A DNA stretch of 51,213 nucleotides, from positions 1-51,213 of the forward strand of contig DAIDKV010000087.1 of the NCBI GenBank assembly GCA_027449865.1. The letters are read 5' to 3'. The translations under genes were made by a program, and so were the position numbers. Below, piece by piece: positions 17,253-26,340 of the stretch (position 1 is its first letter; each line of letters opens with the position of its first letter). This DNA is from Planctomycetales bacterium. GTDB lineage: Bacteria; Planctomycetota; Planctomycetia; Isosphaerales; Isosphaeraceae. Under the pieces are notes generated by a model that was not told the DNA's origin, did not search any database, and saw only the letters and a list, made by a program, of their open reading frames with translations.

Positions 17253-18005
17253 ATGACGTCCCCCTTGCCACGTCAGAATGTTGGTTGGATTGTCCTGTCG
17301 ATGGCCCTTCTGGCGCCGATAACGGAGACCCTTTGCGACGAGGTACCGGGCACCGGTTCAATCCCCTCGGCGCGGGTCGACGGAACCGGTCCAGGCTGGC
17401 GATCCATGGGCGAATCCGACTTCGCGGCGGTGAATTGCCGCCCCGAAACCTGGACCTGGAAGGGTGATCTGGTCCACTGCACTGGTCGGCCGGTCGGTGT
17501 GATCCGGACGGTCAGGCCGGTGAAGAACTTCGAGATGATCGCGCAGTGGCGGCATCTGCAGTCGGGTGGCAACTCAGGAATCTTCGTCTGGGCCCCCGAC
17601 TCGGCGTTCCAGGGGATCAAACCGAATCAGCTCCCTCGCGGCGGGATTGAGGTGCAGGTCCTCGACCACGGATACACCCAGCAATACGAGAAACAAACCG
17701 GCAAGAAGGCCGACTGGTTCACAACCAACGGCGACGTTTTCCCGGTCGGGACGTCAAAGATGCGGCCATTCCCCCCGATCTCGCCCGACGGTAGCCGAAG
17801 CTTCCCCACGAAGCAGCGGAGTAAGGGCGTCGGTGAGTGGAACCACTATTATATTCGGGCTATCAACGGCGAAATCCGCCTCTGGGTCAACGGCGAGGAG
17901 GTCTCCGGCGGTGCCGGCTGCACTCCGGCCTCGGGCTACCTTTGCCTCGAATCCGAGGGCGCCCCTGTCGAGTTCCGCGGCCTCCGAATCCGCGAGTTAC
18001 CCTGA
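17253..18005 (+). CDS. DUF1080 (3-keto-disaccharide hydrolase-like) secreted protein
   Basis: 250 residues from the ATG at 17253, preceded by GGAGGA with ideal spacing. The first 27 or so residues form a signal peptide. The rest is the concanavalin-like DUF1080 fold: [80 protein letters not shown] and a closing [15 protein letters not shown]. Some members hydrolyse 3-keto-glycosides; most planctomycete copies are uncharacterised extracytoplasmic proteins. No transcriptional link to its neighbours is evident: it diverges from DUF1559 and is followed by an AT-rich gap before glpX. Confidence 0.92.
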   Translation: MTSPLPRQNVGWIVLSMALLAPITETLCDEVPGTGSIPSARVDGTGPGWRSMGESDFAAVNCRPETWTWKGDLVHCTGRPVGVIRTVRPVKNFEMIAQWRHLQSGGNSGIFVWAPDSAFQGIKPNQLPRGGIEVQVLDHGYTQQYEKQTGKKADWFTTNGDVFPVGTSKMRPFPPISPDGSRSFPTKQRSKGVGEWNHYYIRAINGEIRLWVNGEEVSGGAGCTPASGYLCLESEGAPVEFRGLRIRELP

Positions 18006-18121
18006 CGCCCTTGACCCGATTGCCTGTCCTTGAGGCCCATCTGATTACTGGAAATTATTCATGGTCAATATTAATAATTAAAAGTGATTTCACAAACAAT
18101 AAAAGCATCTGGAGAGACACC
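18006..18121 (+). promoter_or_regulatory. AT-rich leader upstream of glpX
   Basis: This 116-nt gap turns sharply AT-rich from about 18048 to 18115, in contrast with the surroundings. It includes a short inverted repeat, AATTATT (18053-18059) and AATAATT (18073-18079). It probably carries the glpX promoter. I cannot fix -10 and -35 boxes, because planctomycete consensus sequences are loose and the region is low-complexity. Confidence 0.4.
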
Positions 18122-19135
18122 ATGCCGGCGACCGCGAGCGTCCCGCAACGGTTAGACCCGATGCCTGAGAATGATCTGGCGCTAAACCTGGTCCGAACGA
18201 CCGAGGCCGCGGCGCTGGGGGCCGCACGCTGGGTGGGCCGCGGCGACAAGAACGCGGCCGACGGCAGCGCCGTCGACGCGATGCGGCTGTTCTTCAACGC
18301 CGTGCCGATGGCCGGTGTGGTGGTCATCGGCGAGGGGGAAAAAGACGAGGCGCCGATGCTCTTCAACGGTGAGGAGATCGGCACCGGCGCGGGTCCGGAG
18401 GTGGACGTCGCGGTCGACCCGATCGACGGGACGCGCCTGGTCGCGCACGGGCTGCCGGGGTCGCTCTCGGTGGTCGCGGTCTCGGCGCGGGGGACCATGT
18501 TCGATCCGGGACCATGCGTCTACATGGAGAAGATCGCGACCGGTCGCGAGGCCGCCGGCACGATCGACATCAACGCCCCGATCGAGGACAACATCCGGGC
18601 CGTGGCTCGGGCGAAGGGCCTCGCGGTGCGCGAGGTGACGGTCGTGATCCTCGACCGGCCCCGGCACGAGGAGATCATCCGTCGGGTCCGGACGCTCGGC
18701 TCGCGCGTCTACTTGCTCCCCGACGGCGACGTCGCCGGCGCGATCGCCGCGGCGCGTCCCGGCTCGGGCCGCGACCTGCTCTTCGGGATCGGCGGGACGC
18801 CCGAGGGCGTCGTCGCCGCGGCGGCCTTGAAGTGCCTCGGCGGCGCGATCCAGGGCCGGCTCTTTCCCCGCGACGACCGCGAGCGCCGGGCCGCGATCGA
18901 CGCCGGATACGACCTCGACCGGATTCTCACGGTGGACGATCTCGTGAAGGGTGACGACGTCTTCTTTGCCTGCACCGGGATCACGGATGGGGCGCTCGTG
19001 CAGGGCGTCCGGTTCTCAACCGGCGGCGCCACGACCGAGTCGATCGTGATGCGCTCCAGCTCCGGGACGATCCGGACTGTCCTGGGCGAGCATCGGACGT
19101 CCAAGGTCGCGCAGATCTGCGGCGAGGGCTCGTGA
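18122..19135 (+). CDS. glpX: Class II fructose-1,6-bisphosphatase
   Basis: 337 residues, the family length. It removes the 1-phosphate from fructose-1,6-bisphosphate in gluconeogenesis, in the cytoplasm. The metal-binding motifs of the lithium-sensitive phosphatase fold are clear: [11 protein letters not shown] (70-80) and DPIDGTR (99-105), followed by [17 protein letters not shown] and [16 protein letters not shown] typical of GlpX. The ATG at 18122 has a GGAGAG site; the open frame extends upstream but is non-homologous. Some GlpX enzymes also act on sedoheptulose-1,7-bisphosphate, so a dual role is possible. The gene appears monocistronic. Confidence 0.95.
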   Translation: MPATASVPQRLDPMPENDLALNLVRTTEAAALGAARWVGRGDKNAADGSAVDAMRLFFNAVPMAGVVVIGEGEKDEAPMLFNGEEIGTGAGPEVDVAVDPIDGTRLVAHGLPGSLSVVAVSARGTMFDPGPCVYMEKIATGREAAGTIDINAPIEDNIRAVARAKGLAVREVTVVILDRPRHEEIIRRVRTLGSRVYLLPDGDVAGAIAAARPGSGRDLLFGIGGTPEGVVAAAALKCLGGAIQGRLFPRDDRERRAAIDAGYDLDRILTVDDLVKGDDVFFACTGITDGALVQGVRFSTGGATTESIVMRSSSGTIRTVLGEHRTSKVAQICGEGS

Positions 19136-19150
19136 TCCGGGCGCGGTCCC

Positions 19151-19639
19151 TCACGAGCCTTCCTGCCGATCCACGCCCCGCAACCCGATCCAGATCAGGA
19201 GCAGGAGGACCGGGCTTGCCAGGGCATAAAGCAGGCCCGCAAGGAGGAGATAAACGAGGGCAAGCCATGCCGTCCTCAACAGCCCGAGGTAGAGGGCGAA
19301 GCCGACGATCCAGAGGCAGGCCGATCGGATGGTCAATCGCGCGGAGGGGGCAAGGCGGCAAGCCATCACCTGCGTGCTGATGCAGGCGGATGCGAGCAGG
19401 GCCGCCGCGATCGCGATGTCGGCCGCCAGCGCGCCGGCGTCGAACCTCGGGACGCCCGTAGTGGTGCGAGGGATCACCTGGTAAGTGAAAGGCCAGCCCA
19501 CAAGGGCGGCCGGGGGCTTGCCGAGATTCTGGTCGAGCGTGACCATCGCCCCGAGAGAGAGACTCGCGGCCATCGCCGTGAAGAGCGTCGAGGGACGGGG
19601 GATCCACCAGGCGGTTCGCGATCGATCGGGTCGTGTCAC
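19151..19639 (-). CDS. Small multipass membrane protein, unknown
   Basis: 162 residues with about four hydrophobic segments: near 16-34 (STLFTAMAASLSLGAMVTL), 70-92, 107-125 and 126-155. I do not recognise a family. The layout and several short stretches (TLFTAM..SLS, a GWPF motif before segment two, and an ..ASACISTQVM-like end to that segment) resemble the protein at 20014-20529, so I think the two are paralogues. The gene converges on glpX and diverges from the small gene at 19723. Low-complexity, Ala/Leu-rich membrane sequence makes family assignment by eye unreliable. Confidence 0.62.
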   Translation of the reverse strand: MTRPDRSRTAWWIPRPSTLFTAMAASLSLGAMVTLDQNLGKPPAALVGWPFTYQVIPRTTTGVPRFDAGALAADIAIAAALLASACISTQVMACRLAPSARLTIRSACLWIVGFALYLGLLRTAWLALVYLLLAGLLYALASPVLLLLIWIGLRGVDRQEGS

Positions 19640-19722
19640 GCAAGACCCTCGCGGAGACCATGAGTCCGTCAGGATGCGGCGGGTGCGGCAAGTCCCCTAC
19701 GATAACAACGGAGCGACCGCCC

Positions 19723-19941
19723 ATGCCAATCCTCGATCCCAGGAAGAATGTTGCGACAGATCTCGACGTCCAGGCAGCCGTCGAACGGGTCCTCGCCGGG
19801 AGGCGTGATTCCAATGCAATGCGGCGAGCCGTCGAGCGCATGGACCGCATGCGCGAGGAGTGGAGCCAGCGGGTCGGAAACGTAGATCTGGCCGTTCGGT
19901 TCGTCCGCGAGGCCAGGGACGAGCGAGGAAAGTCGTCCTGA
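19723..19941 (+). CDS. Small charged hypothetical protein
   Basis: 72 residues from the ATG at 19723, with GGAG about 10 nt upstream. The sequence is rich in Arg, Glu and Asp and appears fully helical (VQAAVERVLAGRRDS, then RRAVERMDRMREEW). It has no membrane segment or signal. It resembles in kind, but not by any motif I can name, the small helical antitoxin-type or regulatory proteins common in such genomes. No toxin gene is adjacent. Its only support is the start signal and coding-like composition, so this is a moderate call. Confidence 0.5.
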   Translation: MPILDPRKNVATDLDVQAAVERVLAGRRDSNAMRRAVERMDRMREEWSQRVGNVDLAVRFVREARDERGKSS

Positions 19942-20013
19942 GTCCCGATGGTTCCTCCGCGCATCTGCTGCCGGAATCCGCGGCGAGGGGTCGCAACCCG
20001 GCAGGTTCGGCCT

Positions 20014-20529
20014 TTACCTCGGGCGATCGCGGCCGGGTAGCTCGATGCGGAGGAGTCGGCAACTGACCAGCATCAGGAAGCTGGCGAAACCATAATTGTA
20101 GGAGAGGATGAACAACTCGGTGAAGAACTCGCTTCTCAGCCGGTAGAGCGCCAGGAGCAGGGCGCACGCGGTCACCAGGCCGACGAGGTGGCGGAGGAAG
20201 CGGAGGTTCGTGGACCGGCCGAGCAGGATAATCCCGGTCTGGGTAATCATCCAGGTCGACGCCAGGATGGACACCGCGATCACAACGTCGGCCGCCGCAG
20301 TGATGGGACCCGAGAAGTATCCTGAGAATGGCCAACCGTAGCGGGCGAAGAAACCCCTAGCAAGCTCCGGATTCCCAATGAGAATCCAGAAGAGTGAAGC
20401 CCCGACGGCCATCGTCGCGAGGATCGTCACGGGCCCGGGCGGCCAGGCTCTGGCGCGAGACCGCGCCGGGATGCAGTCGGCCACGTTGGGCGTGCCGCCC
20501 TCGATCGGGTGTTGAGCGACTGAGGACAT
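20014..20529 (-). CDS. Small multipass membrane protein, unknown (probable paralogue of 19151-19639)
   Basis: 171 residues from the ATG at 20529, which has GAGGAGA upstream. Four hydrophobic segments: near 34-52 (VTILATMAVGASLFWILIG), 77-100, 112-128 and 137-158. The shared GWPF motif precedes the second segment, as in the neighbour at 19151-19639. It starts 23 nt after the stop of the frameshifted DUF4058 gene, so the two are likely co-transcribed. No known family is recognised. Membrane location is inferred from hydrophobicity only. Confidence 0.68.
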   Translation of the reverse strand: MSSVAQHPIEGGTPNVADCIPARSRARAWPPGPVTILATMAVGASLFWILIGNPELARGFFARYGWPFSGYFSGPITAAADVVIAVSILASTWMITQTGIILLGRSTNLRFLRHLVGLVTACALLLALYRLRSEFFTELFILSYNYGFASFLMLVSCRLLRIELPGRDRPR

Positions 20530-20552
20530 GACGGGATCTCCTCGGATTCGGA

Positions 20553-21177
20553 TTAAACCGTCGGGATGCGGAGGACGCGACAGGTCTCCTCGTAGGTCGC
20601 TTCGCGTTCGACGGGAACGGCGAGGTCCTCGGCCAGCCAGAGCGGTAGCGTCGGGAGCGCATCGCCGGGCGCCAGGGGATAGGCCCAGGCTTCGAGCCGC
20701 CATTGATCGATTCGGTCCGACCACCGGATCGAGGCGGCGTAGAGCGACGGCTCCTCCCCGGCGAACGAGGGATCGGGCTGGCCGAGGAATTCCATCAACT
20801 CGCGATAGAGGTTGGCGGATCGGGTCGTCACGATGTCCACGATTGCGACACAAACCCCCTGCTGGAGCATCACGGCGCACTTCGCGAGGAAGGCGTGGCG
20901 GCGCTCGGCCCGATCCTTGTTGGCCGGGCTGACGAATCTCGATGGCCGCCACCAGCCGCTGCCCCGACCGCTCGTCGTAGACGCGGACCTCATACGTATC
21001 CGACGTCGGGAAATCGGTGGCAACGGCCGATCCCATGTGGATGCTGGGCCCGGCCACGTAACGCTCTGGGAGCAGGCGATCGAGCGCGATCACGATCATC
21101 GCGGGCCATTGACCGTGCAGTCGGTCCCAGGAATCGCGGGTGGAGAGCGGCGGTCGGAAGTGGTCGCGTAATGGCAT
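20553..21177 (-). pseudogene. DUF4058 family gene with a single-base frameshift
   Basis: The N-terminal part reads from the ATG at 21177 (GGGAGG upstream): MPLRDHFRPPLSTRDSWDRL up to RLVAAIEI. The homologous continuation VSPANKDRAERRHAFLAKCA, followed by VDIVTTRSANLYRELMEFLG, lies in another frame and ends at a TAA at 20553. One extra base in the AA pair at 20935-20936 (ATCGAGATTCGTC on the coding strand) explains it; without it the frame would be continuous for about 207 residues. DUF4058 is a planctomycete/cyanobacterial family of unknown function, related in context to Uma2-type proteins. It could be a true pseudogene or a sequencing error. Confidence 0.8.
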
Positions 21178-21316
21178 CGGGAAGCCTCCCACCCGCTATC
21201 TTATCCGTCCGCCGCGTCGGCTCAAACGGCCTCCGACGACGGGTGTCGAAATCGGAACCGTTCGATCCCGAGGGCCCCCGTTGTCGGGCCCTCGATGGGC
21301 GACCCGTTCCGTCGCC

Positions 21317-22663
21317 TCACCGAGATTTGTCCGTCCCGGGATCAATGACGCGGCCCAGGAAGAGCAAGGTCCCCGAGCGATCGTCGCGGATCGCGTAGAG
21401 GAACGGGTGATCCACCACGACCTCGGGCACCTCGTCGCCGAAGGAGTCGGCGACGACCACCCAGGTCACGCCCGCGGCCTCAATACCCTTCTCGTCCACG
21501 TCGATGAACGTGCTGCTCCGGGCCCCGGAGAGGAACAGGTCGGATCGCCGGCCGTTGATCCCCGAGAAGTCGGCCCGCGGACGATCGAACGCCCGCGAGA
21601 TCCCCAGCGAGCGGAGAGTCCCAATGAGGTCATCGCTCGTCCGGAGCCGGAATTTCGGCAGTTCCAGCCGGATCTCGTCGGGGCGTCGGAGGCGGGCGAG
21701 GTCGGCCTCAATCCCCTCGACGCTCAGGGCCGATTCCATCGCGTCGAGGCCATCGATGGCGTCCGGCAGGAAGATCAGCATCGAGAAGGCGCCCCGGCCG
21801 CAGGGGATCGAGACGACCCGGTAAGTGCCGCGATCCGCGTAGGATAGTGTTTTGATGTACGAGTGAAGCGACATCATCCGGACGGTGATCTCCGAGGCGG
21901 GCGAGGGGCGGAAGGGCGCCTCATGCGTGGCCTCCTCGAAGAAGGTCTCGACCCACTGGCCGCGGAAATACAGGGCGGAGGTCAGCACCATCCGGGCGGG
22001 CGCCCGGACCGATTCGGGAGGGACGACGTCGGCGATCTTGCCGCCGGTTCGCCCGGCGATCCAGTCGTTGATGAGGGCGGCGGCTCGGTCGGGATGGCCC
22101 TCGAAATCGACGAGCGGGTCCTCGTCGACCGCGAAGGTCGCGCGGAGGGCCCGGCGGAAGTCCTCGCGGATCGGGTATCCCCGCTGGAGCCAGGCGGCCG
22201 AGGCCAGGCGGACCTGGAACGTCGCATCGGGGCCGTCGGCGTTGAGGTCGCCGAGCATCGCGGCGAGGCCGCCGTCGGGGAGCGGGCCGCTCCGGTGGAG
22301 GGCCCGGTCGATCTCGTCGGCCGTCTCGCCGCGGGCCCCAGCGCGGAGCATTGCCAGGCCGGTCGTCACGCAGGGGGGCGCGATCAGCAGGTTCCCCGGC
22401 CGCGCCCGGATGGCCCGGTAGAGGTCGACCGCGAGCGCATTGTTCGCGCGGACCACCTCGGGCATCGCCGACCGATCGGGAGCGGCGGGCCGGGGGATCG
22501 GCATCGCGATCGGCGTCATCGGGGGCGATCGGTGCATCGGGGTCCCTCGGGCGCCCGGCGGCGGCCCGGGAGGCGGTCCAATCTCCGGCGGGCCGCATCC
22601 CGCGATCGTCCAGATCCAGACGAAGTGCGATGCAACCCCGACGATCTGAACACCCCGATTCAT
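21317..22663 (-). CDS. Serpin-family lipoprotein
   Basis: 448 residues from the ATG at 22663 (GAGGAGG upstream). The N-terminus is hydrophobic and contains IAGC near residue 23, a lipobox, then a Pro-rich linker to about residue 65. The serpin fold follows: NALAVDLYRAI, LASAAWLQRGYPI, INDWIAGRTGGKI, MVLTSALYFRGQW and the C-terminal DHPFLYAIRD with FLGRVIDP. The hinge reads EKGIEAAGVTWVVVA near residue 392, close to the inhibitory consensus, so it may trap a serine or cysteine protease. The P1 residue cannot be fixed. It overlaps the upstream glycosyltransferase gene by 4 nt. Confidence 0.92.
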   Translation of the reverse strand: MNRGVQIVGVASHFVWIWTIAGCGPPEIGPPPGPPPGARGTPMHRSPPMTPIAMPIPRPAAPDRSAMPEVVRANNALAVDLYRAIRARPGNLLIAPPCVTTGLAMLRAGARGETADEIDRALHRSGPLPDGGLAAMLGDLNADGPDATFQVRLASAAWLQRGYPIREDFRRALRATFAVDEDPLVDFEGHPDRAAALINDWIAGRTGGKIADVVPPESVRAPARMVLTSALYFRGQWVETFFEEATHEAPFRPSPASEITVRMMSLHSYIKTLSYADRGTYRVVSIPCGRGAFSMLIFLPDAIDGLDAMESALSVEGIEADLARLRRPDEIRLELPKFRLRTSDDLIGTLRSLGISRAFDRPRADFSGINGRRSDLFLSGARSSTFIDVDEKGIEAAGVTWVVVADSFGDEVPEVVVDHPFLYAIRDDRSGTLLFLGRVIDPGTDKSR

Positions 22664-24138
22664 GGGCGAGCCTCCTCGATCGGTCCCTCCCGCACCTGGC
22701 CCGATCCGTCCTCGCGACGGCCCGCCGGCTCGGCCGCGACCACCGACGCCACCACCCCCACGCCCAGCAAAAGGACCAGAAACCCCGCCATCTGCTCGAC
22801 CCAGTACCAGCCGACCTCCAGACGCCAGACGTCGTCGAGGAGGTAGAGCGAATCGACCGCGCCGATCCAGGCGGTATACAGCCCGACCGCCAGGGCCGGC
22901 ACGGCCCGGAATCGGAGCCGGTCCCACCCGTCGAGCAGCCAGGCCCAGCCCAGCACGAATGGCGACATCTGGTACTGCGGATAGCCGACCCGGTAGAAGA
23001 CGACCAGCCCCATCACCGCCGAGAAGACGACCGCCTCGATCGCCGGTCGACGCGTCCGCGACCACCACCAGGCCGCCGCGATCGCCCCGAGCTGCGCCAG
23101 GGTTGAGAGTGTCTCGATGTTCGCGGCGATCTCGGTTCCCCGTAGCGGCGAGTACGGGCCCCGGATCGCCCAGGCGAGCGAGGCCCCCATCGCCGGACGC
23201 GACGCCGCCAGCCCCATCGGCCGGAACGTCGATCCGCCCCAGACCAGCACGCTAATCGCCATCCCGCCCGCAATCACGACGATCGCCGTCATCAGCAAAC
23301 GACCACGGAACCGAAAGGGCTTGCCCTCACGGTCGTCGGCGAGGATCGGCAGGAGCGCAAGCGGCAGGTACTTCAGCAAGACGCCCGCGGCCAGCCAGAG
23401 ACCCGAGATCGCCTCGCGCCCTCGCTCGCGCGCCCGGACGGCGGCCAGCGTCGTGAGTGCCACCATCACGTCAAAGTGACCATAGAACGCCGCCTCGATC
23501 CACGGATAGGGATTCGCCAGCAAGACCAGCGGCGCCAGCCAGGCGATCGCGCGTCCGGGTTTTCTTGCGGCGAAGGCCCGACACGTCGCCGCCGCGAACA
23601 TCAGGTAGGCAAAGGCGCCGAGCAACCGGGGTGCCCGGGGGTTGATCCAGGCCGCACCGGCGAACAGGTTGAACAGCGGCCCATAGGCGTTCAGCGGATA
23701 CTGGCCGAGCATCCCGAAGACAAGAAACCACGGGTCCTCCCCACGCAGGACGTGATACCAGATCTCCTCGTAGAAGAAGTAATCCTGCCGGTAGCCGGCC
23801 AGCACAGCGACCCCGAGGAACGCCGCGGCGCCCACTCCAAGGATGACTTCCAGGCCCCTCGACGCCGCCCGACCCGGTCGGATCACGATCGCCGCGTGCA
23901 TCGCGAGAGCGATCACGACGGCCGACGCCAGCTCGCGCCACTGGCCGACAGGGTCCTGCGTGAGGAACTGCACCGGCGGGACGTACAGGTATTTCTGGAT
24001 GCCGAGCGCGACCGGCCCGAGCGGCCTGGCGGTTAGCATTGGCTCTACGACCCATCGGGCGACCGCGACCCAGGTCGTCGCGAGGGCCGCATAGAGACCG
24101 GCCCAAGCCAGCAGCTTTATGAGGTCGTTAAGCCTCAT
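22660..24138 (-). CDS. GT87-like (DUF2029) integral membrane glycosyltransferase
   Basis: 492 residues with about ten or more membrane segments, starting with LIKLLAWAGLYAALATTWVAV. The acidic motif FYEEIWYHVLRGEDPW, in the first extracytoplasmic loop, and the PLNAYGPLFNLF and EAAFYGHFDVMVAL stretches recall polyprenol-phosphate-dependent mannosyltransferases of the GT87 group, which build lipoglycans. The start at 24138 overlaps the preceding small gene by 4 nt (ATGA) and no clear ribosome site is seen, so translation is probably coupled. The stop overlaps the serpin start in the same way. Donor and acceptor are unknown. Confidence 0.75.
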   Translation of the reverse strand: MRLNDLIKLLAWAGLYAALATTWVAVARWVVEPMLTARPLGPVALGIQKYLYVPPVQFLTQDPVGQWRELASAVVIALAMHAAIVIRPGRAASRGLEVILGVGAAAFLGVAVLAGYRQDYFFYEEIWYHVLRGEDPWFLVFGMLGQYPLNAYGPLFNLFAGAAWINPRAPRLLGAFAYLMFAAATCRAFAARKPGRAIAWLAPLVLLANPYPWIEAAFYGHFDVMVALTTLAAVRARERGREAISGLWLAAGVLLKYLPLALLPILADDREGKPFRFRGRLLMTAIVVIAGGMAISVLVWGGSTFRPMGLAASRPAMGASLAWAIRGPYSPLRGTEIAANIETLSTLAQLGAIAAAWWWSRTRRPAIEAVVFSAVMGLVVFYRVGYPQYQMSPFVLGWAWLLDGWDRLRFRAVPALAVGLYTAWIGAVDSLYLLDDVWRLEVGWYWVEQMAGFLVLLLGVGVVASVVAAEPAGRREDGSGQVREGPIEEARP

Positions 24139-24344
24139 CGGGCCGAGCCCGTCGCCGTCTCGGCACGATACCCGGCCGGAGGCACGAACTCGCTCGCGAG
24201 GCCCGATCCATTCCTCGGCCCGAACGGCGAGAGGAGGATGGCGGCCTCCGCCAGGAGCAGGGCCAGAACCGCGATCGCCGCCATCACGAACCAGATCGGG
24301 ATCCGACGCATCGGGGGGAGGGCCTCCGGGGCATCGAGGGTCAT
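24135..24344 (-). CDS. Small single-span membrane protein, coupled to the glycosyltransferase
   Basis: 69 residues, or 58 if translation begins at the inner ATG at 24311, which has a GGAGG site about 10 nt upstream and begins MRRIPIWFVMAAIAVLALLL. One membrane segment is clear (about residues 16-40). The C-terminal 30 residues are polar. The stop overlaps the glycosyltransferase start by 4 nt (ATGA), the same coupling seen between that gene and the serpin, which supports a real gene. No family recognised. Confidence 0.62.
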   Translation of the reverse strand: MTLDAPEALPPMRRIPIWFVMAAIAVLALLLAEAAILLSPFGPRNGSGLASEFVPPAGYRAETATGSAR

Positions 24345-24473
24345 GCCGCGTCTCGGAAGCCTCTGTTCTACCCGGTCGACCCGGCCGGGGCAATCGCCCG
24401 ATCCGACGGCGTGCCCCGGGACGCCGGCCAGCTTCGTCCAACCGCGCCCCGAGTTCGCTCGAAACTCTCGCGC

Positions 24474-24941
24474 TCAGCTTTCCTTCTTCAGGACGAACAT
24501 CAACTGCTTCTCGCGGGTCTTGAAGCCGCGGGGAATCTCGCCGGTCGGCAGCGCGTAGATCAGCCGGACGGTGTCACCGTCCTTCTCGATCAGGCCACGG
24601 GCCTCCTCACCAGACGAGCCGCGGACCCGGCTGGTCATGATGATGGTCGCCGGGTTCTTCGTCGAGTCGAGCTTGTACGTCGCCGAGTACAGCTCCTTCT
24701 TGTCCTTGTCGGCAACGAGGACTTCTTCCTTGCTGAAGGTCACGACGGTCCCCTTGACGCGGTCCTCGGGCTCCGCCATGCCGTACTTCTCGCCCGAGAT
24801 GATGAAATAGCGGCCGACGAGGTCCTCAGGGGTGCAGGTTTTCCCCGCCGCGGCTGGCTTCGTGGCAGACTCCTGCGCGACCGCGAGCGTGCCGGCTATC
24901 GCGAGCATCCCAAGACCCAGGGCCATTTCCAGGAGTGTCAT
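24474..24941 (-). CDS. TIGR03067 domain protein, exported
   Basis: 155 residues. A signal peptide of about 22 residues (MALGLGMLAIAGTLAVAQ) is followed by the TIGR03067 pattern: CTPEDLVGRYFIISGEKYG, VVTFSKEEVLVADKDKK, YKLDSTKNPATIIMTS and DTVRLIYALPTGEIP. This family is abundant in planctomycetes and Gemmata-like genomes; the function is unknown. The fold is probably a small beta-sandwich outside the cytoplasm. It is divergent from thiSG and has the shared 246-nt region for its promoter. Confidence 0.88.
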   Translation of the reverse strand: MTLLEMALGLGMLAIAGTLAVAQESATKPAAAGKTCTPEDLVGRYFIISGEKYGMAEPEDRVKGTVVTFSKEEVLVADKDKKELYSATYKLDSTKNPATIIMTSRVRGSSGEEARGLIEKDGDTVRLIYALPTGEIPRGFKTREKQLMFVLKKES

Positions 24942-25187
24942 CAGTCAGTCTCCTTCCGGAGAAATTGGGCCGATTCGGTTATTTCCATCTCGTCGGAAAC
25001 CTGGGTGCAATATCGATGCCGGTCGCTGAAAGGGTTCGGCGCCGGACCTCCGGCGCGGCTTGACCACGCGGAGAGAGCGGAGATACGATGAACCATCGAC
25101 ATTCCAGGGCGAGGCCCATCGCACGACGAGGACCGGGCGCCGCCGCCGGCCCGACGGTCGCGGCCCCCGGCCAGGGGGATCTGACCG

Positions 25188-26243
25188 GTGTCACCCACGA
25201 CCATACATGTCACCATCAACGGCGAGCACCGCGAGCTGGCCGGGCCACTGACCGTCGCCGAACTGCTTCGAACACTGGGTGTCCGGCACGAGTTCGTCGC
25301 GGTCGAGAGGAACCGCGACCTGGTCGCGCGTCGGCAGCACGCCGAGACCTCGGTCGTCTCCGGCGACGTTCTCGAGATCGTCACGCTGGTCGGCGGCGGT
25401 GCGCCCGAGAATCCTCCTGCCGATCTGCTCGCCCCCGAATCGCTGACGATCGGCGGCCACACCTTTCGCAGCCGGTTGTTCGTCGGGACCGGGAAATATG
25501 CGACGCTGGAACTGATGCGCGATTGCCTCGACGCCAGCGGCGCCGAGGTGGTGACGGTCGCCGTCCGCCGCGAGCGTCTCTTCGACCGGGAGGGGCGCAG
25601 CCTGCTCGACTTCCTCGACCCGGATCGATATACGATCCTGCCGAACACGGCCGGATGCTTCTCGGCCGACGACGCGCTTCGCACCGCCCGGCTCGGCCGC
25701 GAGCTGCTCGAAGGGCTGGGAAACCCTGGCTCCGACTGGGTGAAGCTGGAGGTCCTGGCCGACCCCCGGACGCTGCTCCCCGACCCGGTCGCCACGCTCG
25801 AATCGACGAGGGTGCTGGTGGCCGAGGGGTTCCAGGTCCTCTGCTACACCAGCGACGACCCGATCATGGCCCGCCGGCTCAAGGAGGCCGGCGCCGCCAG
25901 CGTGATGCCAGCCGGCAGCCCGATCGGGAGCGGCCAGGGCGTGCTGAACCCGAACAACATCCGGATCATCCTCGAAGACCTCAAGGGGAACGACCCGTCC
26001 TATCCGGTGATCGTGGATGCGGGCGTCGGGACGGCAAGCGACGTTGCGATCGCGATGGAGCTGGGCTGCGACGGGGTTTTGCTCAACACCGGGATCGCCG
26101 GGGCGCGCGACCCCCTGCGGATGGCCCACGCGATGCGGATGGCGATCGAGGCCGGCCGGCTCGCTTACGGCGCCGGGCGGATACCGAAGAAACTGTATGC
26201 GACCGCCTCCAGCCCGACCCAGGGCGTCATCGGCCGATCGTGA
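25188..26243 (+). CDS. thiG: ThiS-ThiG fusion, thiazole synthase with sulfur carrier
   Basis: 351 residues. ThiS-like ubiquitin-fold domain at residues 5-70 ([18 protein letters not shown], then [15 protein letters not shown]) and ThiG from about 85 onward ([19 protein letters not shown]). ThiG condenses deoxyxylulose phosphate, dehydroglycine and ThiS thiocarboxylate to make the thiazole of thiamine. The Schiff-base lysine is K186 in [34 protein letters not shown] and [17 protein letters not shown] are intact. ThiS normally ends at its Gly-Gly; here the GG at 69-70 is internal, so activation needs cleavage or another arrangement. A GTG start at 25188 (GGGGGA upstream) is used. I saw no TPP riboswitch upstream. 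Confidence 0.93.
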   Translation: MSPTTIHVTINGEHRELAGPLTVAELLRTLGVRHEFVAVERNRDLVARRQHAETSVVSGDVLEIVTLVGGGAPENPPADLLAPESLTIGGHTFRSRLFVGTGKYATLELMRDCLDASGAEVVTVAVRRERLFDREGRSLLDFLDPDRYTILPNTAGCFSADDALRTARLGRELLEGLGNPGSDWVKLEVLADPRTLLPDPVATLESTRVLVAEGFQVLCYTSDDPIMARRLKEAGAASVMPAGSPIGSGQGVLNPNNIRIILEDLKGNDPSYPVIVDAGVGTASDVAIAMELGCDGVLLNTGIAGARDPLRMAHAMRMAIEAGRLAYGAGRIPKKLYATASSPTQGVIGRS

Positions 26244-26340
26244 AGACGGGCGCCGGCTCCGTGGTAGAATGGAAGGAGCCGTGAAGGATGCGGGCCGGGG
26301 CGGTCGTGGGGACGGCCGAACGGGGGATCGGTCTAGGCCC

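Noticed and set aside
18006-18121. Exact -35/-10 promoter boxes for glpX
   Set aside because: The region is AT-rich and low-complexity, so several box pairs fit equally well.
24942-25187. TPP riboswitch upstream of thiSG
   Set aside because: I found neither the conserved CUGAGA core nor an ACCxGAxCxGG-like partner; the region looks like ordinary intergenic DNA shared with TIGR03067.
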